NCBI GenBank assembly: GCA_036346205.1 | Contig: JARFJB010001819.1 | Location: 3,767,501 to 3,831,500 of the forward strand | Length of the DNA stretch: 64,000 nucleotides | Direction: 5' to 3' | Source: Vesta saturnalis | Taxonomy: Eukaryota; Arthropoda; Insecta; Coleoptera; Lampyridae | Shown: in pieces, positions 44,601 through 56,600 of the stretch | Numbering within the stretch: position 1 is the stretch's first letter | How the letters are laid out: every line of letters begins with the position of its first letter | Made by a program: the position numbers and the translations under genes | Notes under the pieces: generated by a model | Database searches by the model: none | What the model saw: the letters and a program-made list of their open reading frames with translations, nothing else | Told to the model about the DNA's origin: nothing

Positions 44601-47600
44601 GCCCATGAGAATGTCTTCAGATGGTGAAAGAGCAACGTCCGAAGATGAAGATGACTTGAAACGCCATGGGAAGGTTGCAAATAAATACCCTAAATCACTC
44701 AATTTAACTAACTTAAAATACCACAAGATTCTATTAGTGTTATGAACAATAGAGGAATTATGGACAGTCGAAGTTATTTCTATTAGACTATAGTCAGATA
44801 GACGTAGTGGGGAAAGAGCTAAGTTTTATTAACACGTTGGTTTGATGTAAAATAGAGGTCTAAAGGATGTAGAGTTATACAGGGATGCTTGTGGATTCAT
44901 AAATCATTTGTGTGAGATCACATGAAATACTAAATGTTACTGCACTATGAGGAGGAGGATCAGTAGTAGATGAAGATTGTAGCCAATCAGAGTTATGAAC
45001 ATTGAAATCTCCCCGAATTAAGATATCACAAAATGGAGACTGACACAAAAGATAGTGAACTTTCAAACAAAAGTAATTAAAGAAGTCTTGAAAGTTATTG
45101 TCACTAGGAGACCTATAGTTCACTAAATAAGATACAGACTTTAGGTGATTACCTTCAATTGCACAGTATTCAGTTGTAACTTACTATAGCCTACTTTTAA
45201 AGTAAATAAAATTTCATTTGTAAGTTCCAAGCCTACTTATAATTAAAATAACATCCATTATCTTTTAATATGCAGTTGACACAAAACAAAAAAGAGTTAT
45301 CTTAAATTACTATTTCCTACATAAATCGCTATGAGCAAAATTATCTTTTAGTAGGCGGGAGCGCCATTTCGTGTAACGTTACATTTTCATGGTTTATAAA
45401 CCATTGCGTCGCATTTTCATATAAGATGGCAAAAGGGAAAATAATAGATCATAGGTGGATTTGGAGGATTAATTGGAGAAAGTCCTGCAGACCTCCCCCC
45501 AGTTACAAAACTGGTTTTGTAACATTTAACGTACAAGTAATTATTGCCCCATTGTCAATTAATTACCGCACGTATATTTCTGAATGCACTTTATGGGCGC
45601 TACTTCGCAGTATTGGGATTAATGAACTAAATTACCTTAATCATTTAAGCTTATCCACAACAGGCTAGAAAGTTTTCTTAACTAATAAAGATGTTATAAA
45701 CGTTCTTCAACATCTTACACGAGTGTTGATCTTTATAAAATTTACTACAGGAACACTTTCAATTTTATATTCACTTAAATTATTTGGAAAGCAAACTTTT
45801 ATTGCAATTATTATGAATCTTACTTTAATTAGATAAACTCTTTTTAAAAATACTAAAATTTTAACAAAAATAATTTTTAAAATAATAAAATTGCTTTACT
45901 AGACACTTTTGAAAGTCACCCTGTAGATGACTTTTAGGACTTTAAACTTAGGTTATTAAATAGCATAATTCTTTATATTAACTTAGTATATTGATAATCA
46001 CATATCCACGACAAATTGGTTATAACACCAAACCATTTCCCATTAGCTTGAAATAAATGTGACCAATGAGCTAGATCTACTCCTTGTTGACAAAACAGTC
46101 AATTACGTCCAAGGTAAAGAAAAATAAACAGCTCAATTTAAACTAAATATAATAATTTTGTATCCAAATGATATTTTGTTTACATTTTTTACACAGCTCA
46201 CTAAAATGTAAAATAAATATTAATTTACCAGTAAATATTCCGAATCATCTAATTTTATAACTAATTAAAAATACACAATACACAAACTGGCACATAAAAT
46301 CGCTGGTGCACACGTAAAGGGACAAGTCAAATCCAAGCAAATTGAGATACAACGGTTTAAAATTTTTGGTTACAAAAATGTATGGTATATTAACAAATAT
46401 GGGTATTACATGATAACGATTTTGGTTTAGGTATTTAATAATTAGGTAACTATCATAATGTGTAATTTATTTCGAATACATTAAAAAAAAAAGATTGATA
46501 TGACTTATCTCGTTTCACACATTTACTTTTATTTAATTTTTCAGACATAACTCTATAAAGTGTAGAATTAATAGTTGAGAAACAAAAAAAATTTCAATCG
46601 AAATTAAACGTTATTAAACTATAGTTATTATAATGTAATAAATTAATTGGTGATAAACTTGACAAAAAATTACATTTCTTCTTCATCTGTATCAGAGAAG
46701 GCATTCATTGTATCTTGATCTGTCTTTAGATTTAGATAGAATTCCCTCAATGATGATAAATAAATGGTAGTAGATACAGAAGATGCTGCTTTTTCTCCAC
46801 AGAAATGGGCACAGTACCATTATATGCCTTTTTGCGGTCTAAGGATTGCAGTTTGCTTTCTGCTTTGTTCAAAATGTAACACTTTGAATGGTTCATCTTG
46901 TGAAAATGTCGTTTTGACCAATAGCGCCTTTCTTATACCCCAAATCTGCTTCAAGATGATGTTGGGCCAATTCTGCTTGTAATATATTTTTTTTCTTCTG
47001 CCATTTTAACCTTCATGTTGCGCATGTGTCTTTGTTTGACTTTTTTATTGTAATATTCAGTTCATAAAAAAGCTTGTCATAAAATTTCCGGTTTACAGGT
47101 TTCTGTGGATAGTGAGTGAGAGAGTAAATATTTTTTACGGGAATCTCTTCTAGTATAATGATTCTCATATGACGGTATAGAAAGTATGTGTCAACGAGCA
47201 TTCTCAATTTCAATATCATTTATTTTGTTCTTATTATTGTGATTGCCCCTCTGATCTAAAGTAACATTACAGATACAGTTCCACGTTTCTTCCTTAGGAC
47301 GGTCTCAACAAACTTATTACTCACATCAAATGTTTTAACAAAACACGTCTTACACACACGCATATTAGAACCATTTATTGGCAAATAGTATACAACTGTG
47401 GATTGGCGATATCTTTGCTTATTAAAATCTTCAGTTCGAATACGTGTACACTTCTCCATAACGTCCATCTGATGGGATATAAATTGTACTCTTCTGTTGT
47501 AACTCTGCATGTCCCAAAAGTTGGTAAATATATGTGCCGCATTTCTTGAGATACTTTCTCAATGCATCGATTTCTACACATGGTTTTAAAGATTTTTCTC

Positions 47601-50600
47601 TTATTTTCGCATTATACAAAATACAAAATATTGACATTTTTTTTAACGACTAATTCTTAATACAGTTTGTTTTATCTTTTCTTTTGTTAAGCTTTTACAG
47701 AATGTTCTGTAACACATCACACAACAGTGGCAACTAGAAACAAGAAATATAAAGGTTTATTCTCTAAAGTGAGTTACTACCACTGCATTTGACAAAATAG
47801 ACAAAAAATATACATAAGGAAAACTTGTCTAAAATTGAATTATATTTAAAAACGGTCTCAGAAAATGTTGTCTATGGTTAATGCTCTTCCAAATATTCAT
47901 AAAAAATACTTAGGACTTATAAAAAGACATACTATCCAACAAAAAACTTTCTTGCTTGTGAGTTAAACTTTTGTGACACTTATTTATTACTCCATAAAAC
48001 ACTTTTATAACGAAAACTTGTCTGAAATCGAATTATCTTCAAAAAAAAATGTCCACTTTTCTTATTCAACATTATTATATCCTGAAAATACTTACGCATG
48101 TTTTACAAAATCAACTAACAATATATTACATACATAATTATTTTTTAAAATTGTCACTATTTACTGATGACAATAACTGTAGTTACCAGCACATGTGTTT
48201 ATATTTGTACTAAATATAATTTATACTAAAAATTGAAAATTTGATGTGACTTCAACAAGTTTATTATAACTTGTAAGTATCCATTTTTTAAATTTAAATT
48301 GTTGTGTAAGCTTATTGAAACAATGTAAATAATATATAAACACATGATGTAATATATGAGGAGGATGAAATCAATAATAAAAACTTGATTTTTGTATATT
48401 ATTTGTGTATTATGATGAAAGCATAAAGATCTGATCTGATATTTTTGAAATAATTAATAAGATCCTATCCACAATGAGATCCCTATAATAAGCACCTTTA
48501 TGTCATTTCATATTACGTACCAGCTATTTCTCGAACGGTAGGATCACCTTTTTCCACTTGCAATGATACTAATTTTAGTAAGGTGTGATTCACTACAGTT
48601 GCCGTCTCCTTAATGTCTGTCACTAAATTAAGGAGAAGAGAAATGTATGTAGCATGCACCAATTAAAATAAATTAATTAAAAATAAAAACAAAAAAAACC
48701 GTCAACTGTTAATGTAAAAAACGAGAGTGCACATAAAATTAATAATACACTCCAACATGCAGTATAAGTAAGCAACTTAGTGAATCCAACAAATTGCATT
48801 TTTTAAGGCAGCTAAAATTAATCAAAAATCATAATATGTGAACAATTTTAGCGTAATTTTTAATTTTCAATTGTGTTTGCTCAAATGCACTGATTCTTTC
48901 CTGAAATCTTTCGAATACAGCACAATAAAATAGTAATTAGTCCAAGTAGAGCCCAAGCGCCTAATTACATTATTATTATGCGCAATAAAAATTTCCTGGT
49001 AAGATCAATGCACATAGGCTGATGCCACAGTAAAAATCGCATGATACAAACAGTAGTTACAGTATTTATTGGCATTTACAAAATGTCACTCAAATTAATG
49101 CAAGATATATGTAGATTCAATGCCAATTGTTCTGGATCTCGGTTTTTTGTCCAACTGTACAATTGCGTTTCCATGCTCTTGGGAATTTTAAATTGTATTA
49201 AAAATTTTCTGTAAAAGCACAGAATAAATAGTAATGAGAACAATCACTGTTATGTATATTACGCTACAAATCTGCAAATGGGTAACAATACAACATTACC
49301 AAAAGACAGAAACTATAACATAAAAGTGTATATGTCGAAAAATTTTCAAAAAACGAATTACAATATGTCACATTTACGTTAGCAAAAATATAATTTTTTA
49401 TGGATGGCCGAGGTCCCTGGTCAATTGGAGCAGTGTATAATAGCAACTTAGAATAAATGCTTTCGGTATTAACTATGGTTGTCCGTTGGTTGGTTGGAAA
49501 AATATCCACTGTTGTCACTTACAAAAAAAATCAAAAAAATGTTTGCTTTACTATGGCCATTTTATTCTTAGTTCAGCTACAATTTAGTGCCATGCGATTT
49601 TGAGACAAAAATTAAAAATGCTGTCTAACAATACTACTGTTAATTTGTGCTCTCCAAATTTAGGTGGTGCAGTTCACATGCATTTCATAACGTTCTAGTG
49701 CACACTATTTATTGTCGTCACGACAACAAATAAAAATTTCAGTGTGCATTTTCAAAGTAAGTTTAGGAAAACAAAAAGAATCAATGTAATATTAATATGT
49801 TATAATGATAAATTGATTATGCAATCAGCCATGATTTCATGCATTTATCAAGGATGGCATGTTGATGAGTGTGATAATACATGCATGTACATAATTAGGT
49901 ATATGTGTTATGTGTTACATTGGCCACACACAATTTAACTTTACAATATGACAGAGTTGGATCTGAATGTGATCAAATTCAGAGTATTTTTTGTGTATAT
50001 CCACAACAATAAAGTTAATCTGTATTGAAGTATTGAGGTCAGATTTGCAAAATTCAAAATGGCGAATCTAAAATGACGGGCGGAATTTTAAAAAAAAACT
50101 TGAATTTAAGTAAAGTTTATATCTGGGGGTTTTTTGAGGTCGCTGATTATGAATTTAAGGTCAGATTTACAAAATTTAAAAATTTCGAACCGAATTTAAA
50201 TAATTTAGAATTGCAGATTAAAGTTTTTAAAAATTTGAGATGTTGATTCATTATTTTTTTAAACATTTTTAATTCATTTTGTTTAATATTTAAAGATTGT
50301 CTTATAGAAAAAATAAAACATATTAAACAAAGTGTTTCGATGTTTTGCTTAAACAAAGCTGAAAACGGTTCAAAGAGAAACAAATAGAGATTGATTATTC
50401 TGTGTAGTGCTTGCAGTAGTGATTGAAACTGGATAACATTGTTTCATTGGTGTAAATTAACATCATAATTGTATAGAATGACTTTGTCTTTATTACATAT
50501 TTACTTTTGAACATAACATAACAAAACTTATAATTTAATATTAGTGGTGATGAAAATAGACCGATCGTGTTTTTAGACGAAAGTTATATTCATGGAGGAT

Positions 50601-53600
50601 ATACTCAATGACGTAGTTGGAGTAACGATAGCACTGAAGGGTTATTTTCCCCTATTTCAAAGGGCCAACGTGTAATTATGATTCACGTAGGAGGCGACAT
50701 GGGTTTTATTGCAAACTGTTTATTGATGTTTAAATCTGGAACAAGAAGTGGAGATTACCATGCAGATATGAATGGTACCAATTACGAAAAGTGGGTAAAA
50801 GAACGTTTTGTACCAAATTTGCCCAACAACTCCGTTGTTGTAATAGATAACACCACGTATAATTATGTTCAAGTAAATTCTGCACCGACCTCCAATTCTA
50901 CAAAAAATCAAATGATAGAATGGTTACAACAAAAAATACTCACTTTTCGCCAGAGTTAGTTAAACCTCAACTGTATAAAATTATAAAAGACAATAAAGAT
51001 AGTTACAAAACATATGCATTCGACAAATTAATGAATGAGCATGGGCACACCGTATTACGACTTCCTCCTTATCATCCGGACCTAAATCCCATCGAATTAA
51101 TTATATATAGCTGATTTTTTTTGGTGCCTTCTGCAAGCCCGAAATATCTTAACGCCAAACTATTTATGTTCACTTTCTGACATGCCCTTCGCTTGTTAAG
51201 GGTGGTTCATGCACCATTTAGGATTTAAAATTGAATAAGTATTTGAATTAACATTTATGGTTTAATATTTTAGTGAGCGGTTTATAGATCATTTAGTACT
51301 TAAAAAGAGAAAAGCCCAAATAAACAGGGTCTGACTAATTACTACGACTGTGCACAGCGGTTTTCATTTAATACTTAACCTTTTAGATTTAAGAAGTTAA
51401 AGTTAAACCAACTTTTCTTTAATATTAAATTGTACAACTTAAACAGTCACATACATACCTTACCCTATAACCTCACTTTTAACTTTTAGACTGTGAATGT
51501 TAAATCTTATATATTAAATCTTAAATGGTTCATAAATCAGCTTTTATATAGGTACATGATTAAACTAAAAATCCTCCAATCAAATTTATTCTTTTTTTAA
51601 CATCAACATTAATCCTGACATACAATATTTTTGAAGGCATCAATTCTTAGATCCCCAAACGCACAATGACCAGACATATATTACCATGAACACCCCCACG
51701 GTCGTTCTGACCAGGTGGTGCAATGGGTGCAGGATACACAAGCGGCAAACCGAAGGGACTACGATAGCCACCTGGTTACAGAAAAATTCGAAAAGCGACA
51801 AATTGCAAATAATTATGAAACAACCATAATATGCATGTAGTACATATATTTCAAAACCTAAGGATACAAAAATAAACGACCAGCTTGATCCTTTAAAGTG
51901 AGACATTTTGATTCGCTTAATCATATAATTATCGGAGAGCTTCATTTATCTCCTAGGTTTGGTCTAAGTGCAGCCTTATAAAATTTCATTTTTTTGGTAA
52001 ACTGTAGGAATATTATTTTTTTCCGGAATCACGACTAAATCCACTTCACACTGCTTCTTGAATTTATATGAACATCACTTACTCTAAATTCTCTTTTACC
52101 ATTTTTTGGAGTATTTACTGTTGCCTGTAAACCTATATTGTTAGCGAGTTGTGAAGTTTTCATATTCGATTTATTTGTAACTATAACCTTTACATAATAT
52201 AACAGTACTGATAGACCCTCCTGCCTAAGGGACTCCTTTTGAAACGATTCATTTTACTTCTTAATTATGAATCTCGCCATACTTTGAGCTTATTAAGAAA
52301 TAATATCTACTGTTTTGAATATTTGCAGGAAATCATGAGCCGAATTTCCATCGTTTAAAATCTTCCCATTCTTTGATTTGTCTATTTAATATAAACTAGT
52401 GATAATTAATCTAAGGCATAACATAATATTCAATATAGTTGAAGATACTATAAAATGTCAACGTTTGTTTTAAAAAAGTAATGTTACTTCTTACTTCGTA
52501 ACTTGTTAAAACATGTGTTTTCGGTCGCGTCGTTATTAGTTTTTTGGCTGCGTGCAGGATTTTGCAGGAAATAACTTCTCTAAAACTAGATCTTACAAAT
52601 ACATGCACTGAGTTGAAATTCCTGATTTGGATTCCGAAAGTATCAGTTTCAACAGCATTAAAATATTGTTCCTTAGTGTGTAATTTTTGTGTTCGATTTG
52701 TTGATTACCATTAGAGTTACGGCGGCTGCAAATGTATTAAAAGTAAGTACACTTTATGGTACATTTTGTACACACAGTTGCCTAACTAATAGGATAAATT
52801 TATACATCTAGATGACAAAGTTTTGCATAAACATTGATTTATCAATTGGAAAGATAAAATAGAATCGCTCTTTTGTAAAATATTAAATCCAAGTCAACGT
52901 TTGAAACAGCAGAGCATTGTTTTGCAAAGATTTATCTTTATCATAATGTATGGAAACATTTTAACTTTTATATTACGATAAGTGTGTTGACGCCTTACGT
53001 CATACTTAATTTATTCTAAATAGATGTCTGAGATCGCAAAAAGTTTTCTGAAACTTAATACAGAAAAAGAAAGCTCGAAAAAGAAGAGTTAGCCAATAGG
53101 GTAGGTGGCTCACTAAGGAAATTTTCAATCTCACAAAAATCGGAAGAGGCAACAGAGATTACATTACAGATCACAATGAGGAGAAAGGTGAAACACATGG
53201 AAGGACCATTTTCATTAAACAAATTTCTGAAGGAAGTTGATTTAACTGAAGAGACAAATTCTGAAACAGTTGAGTCTGTGGAGAGGAACAAGTTAGAACG
53301 CCACAGTTCGTTGGACGAAGTAAGCGTGTATAAGGACGATATTTATAAGGATCCTGGCCATTGGCTTTCCGTACTAATCGACAAAATTAAATTATGTTTA
53401 GTAGAATTAGGCATAACCCAACTTACAGAAACAGAAGTAAACCTTCCCTTGGATAATGAATGCAGAGGTTTCTCATCTGCATATTATAAAAGAGATTAAG
53501 TAACGGGAAAATAATTCCAGAGCTGGCTATTCTATTCTATATTAAAAGGTTGCTTATTTTGTTTTTCTTGCAAAATATTTAAAACCTTCCCTACTGCCTT

Positions 53601-56600
53601 TGTTGGAGGGTATAACGATAGGAGACATTTATCTCAAGCTGTTGAGCATCATGAAAATGAAATAGTAATATTTGTAACACAAAATCTTGGGTGGATTTAA
53701 ATACATCGATTCCAACTCAAACCACTACTGATTCACTAAATGAGGAATTCATAAATCAGGAACAAGATAGATGGGTATCCGTGTTAAAAATTATAATTTA
53801 TGCTGTTAAACGGTTAATCAGTCAAAATTTAAGTTTTAGAGGTAGAAATAATAAGTTGTGCGAGCAACAAAATGTAAATTTTTTTAAATTAATAGAAACG
53901 ATTGCACAGTTTAATAATATTAAATCTCTAGAATTAACAGAAATCCAACAATTATGCCTCACTATTTGAGAGTTCATATTCAAAATGAACTTTCAGAACA
54001 GGAGAGAACACACGAAAGAATAAACCTGCTGAAAGATAGTAAATATTATTTTATTATTTTAGACTCCACACCTGATATAAGCCACCAGGACCAACTTACT
54101 GATGTGGTCATATCTCTTCCGTTAAGTAATGAATCAAAGCAAATTGAAATTAGGGAGCACCTTTCAAGATTCATTTCAATATCTAATTCAACAAGACAGG
54201 GTACAACTAATGTAATAGATTTTTTGATGACTCATATCATTTATTTAGACGATCTAATGGGACAGTGTTACGATAATGGTGCAAACAGGAAGGGTCGCAA
54301 TAACGGAGGGCAAAAAAAATTCTTCACTTAAACACTAAAGCTTTTTATGTGCCTTGTGTAACCCACAGTTTAAATTTAGTCGTTTATGATGTTGCGAAAG
54401 TGTGTTTAGAAATAACAAGTTTTTTTTGCAATTGTACAAGAGCCTTACGTTTTCTTCTCTGCATCAAATACACGTTGGCAGGTATTAAAAGATTAAATCC
54501 CTACTTTAACATTAAAGCCCCTTTCGGATACTAGATGAGAAAGCAGAATCGATGCACTAAAAGGTATAATTTAGGTGAAATATATGATGCTTTATATACG
54601 CCCTATTCCGATAACACAAGAGATTATGATGCAAGAAATGTGGCAAATTCTTTACTGTTAAAAATTAAATCCTTTAGGTTCAGATCTTCCATACTGACAT
54701 GGTATAACATTTTAGTCAAAATCAATGACGTAAGCAAAACAATGCAAGAAACAAGTACTGCTTTATCAAATATGTTATTACAACAACAAACTAAGGCATA
54801 TTCATATGATATTAGATAAGATAAAGGATTTATTAATATTTTAGCACAGTCAAAAAATGTTGCCTATCAATTTCGTAATATTGCACACTGCATTAACAAA
54901 AATCAAAGAAAGGTTCGATCAAACAAAAATCATCACAAAGTATTTGATTTTCTGAACAACTGAATTAATTTCTTTACAATAGATAATGTACATAAGTATT
55001 TAAAATGTAAATCTTTAGGGAACATTATTTGATCCATCTAAAAACGAAAGAGATATTATTGCCCAAGGTTTATGCGATGAAATTTATAACATTGCATCCT
55101 AAATTTCCCCTGAAATTCAATATCTAACCTTAACTACCTGTTTCCGAATCTAGTAGTTGCTATAAGAATGTTTTTAACATTACCGGTGACAGACAGACAG
55201 ACTTACCGATATTATTTCCGAAGTTGCTATAAAAAAAGCAAAGAAAGCAAAATTTATTTAAATGTTTGATAATAGAATGTATTAATAAAAATAAGCATAA
55301 ATATCTATTTCCGTTAATATACGAGGGATGTACAGTATTTGTTGTCCCTAGCATAGATGGCTTTGAAATATATTGCCCCTAGTAACCGCACTTGTTTTGT
55401 TATTTTATTGGCAAACAAACTGCCAAATTTGGTTATTCGGGCTTTAATAATGTCAAAGTTGTACATGTTGAAAGTAGTAGTTGCACGAAGATTTTGAGAA
55501 ATTGAAAAAAGTGAGCTTCACGTCGTCATCAAGTATCTTCAAAAGAAAGGTTTAACACATAAAGAAAATCATACAGATATGGTTGGCATGTTTGGAGATT
55601 CTGTGCCTTCCTATCAAGTAGTAAAAAATTGGTCTCGTTCAAATGTGGCAGAACAGCCTGTGAACATGTAAAAGGCGCTGGTCGGCCGCATTCTGAGTGT
55701 ACTCAAGAAAACATTGATCTTGACATGAACAGAGAAGATCGTCGATTGACAACCAGACATGTAGGGAAGATAACAGGCCTTTCAAATGGTACAATTGGAA
55801 CCATAATAAACTATTATTTAGGGCTTCAGAAGGAAGGAAGATGGATACCCCGAATGTTGACGCCCGAACAAAAGCGTTTAAGGGTCACTTCTTCAATAGC
55901 CAATTTAGCCTTGTTTAACCGTAATCCTAAATGTTTCCTCTATCGCTATATTACGGTCGATGAAACTTGGGTTCACCACTTCGATACCGAGTGCAAACAA
56001 CAAAGTATGGAGTGGTGTCATACAGGATCTTCCCCTCCACGCAAATTTCGTGTACAGGCTTCAGCGGGCAAGATAATGGCTACAGTTTTTTGGGATGCCG
56101 AAGGAAGTTTACCGGTAGATTTTTTGGAACGTGGCCACACAATCACTGGTCCATATTATGTAGTATTAGTTGCAAAACTTCGTTATTGAATTAAGGAAAA
56201 AAGAAGAGGAAAACTGTCAATTCTCTTTCATCAAGACAACACCATAGTTTATAAGAGCCTTATTTCTATTAATGCAATGCACGACACTGGGTTTGATGCC
56301 TAGATTTTTATTTATTTCCAAAGCTAAAAGAGAGTCTTGAGGAAACAAAATTTGAGAGCGATGACGCAGTTACAGCAGCAGTGTAGTTCTGCTGTGATCA
56401 AGCCTCCTAGTTCTTCAAGAAAGGTGTTGCTATGCTTGAACATAGTTGGAATAAGTGTGTTCACGTTCAAGGGGATTGTGTTGAAAAATAATGTTGTATT
56501 CTATGCTAGGTACATCCTTCGTATCATTTCAAAGTCCAACTTTTTTTATGTGTCCATTAATAATTATAAATATCTATTCATGTTAATTTATGATCAGTTC

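Larger units (their letters stand above)
40404..45180 (-). mobile_element. 5'-truncated non-LTR retrotransposon (copy B) in VAC14 intron 6
   Basis: On -, the endonuclease part is at 45180-44875 (VNYRSPSDNNFQDFF, then ILIRGDFNVHNSDWL). The linker with WYFKLVKLSDLGYLFATFPW is at 44720-44500. A Chapaev-like element (41939-44478) interrupts, and the reverse transcriptase continues at 41900-40990 with a degraded palm motif followed by YSFLHKRRIRAVIDGF. The 3' end (40990-40404) is shared with copy A. Many stops make it dead. The T run near 40391-40399 on + is the A-tail. Confidence 0.82.

Noticed and set aside
51640..51945. 101-codon - frame in VAC14 intron 5
   Set aside because: No domain or start context that separates it from chance.
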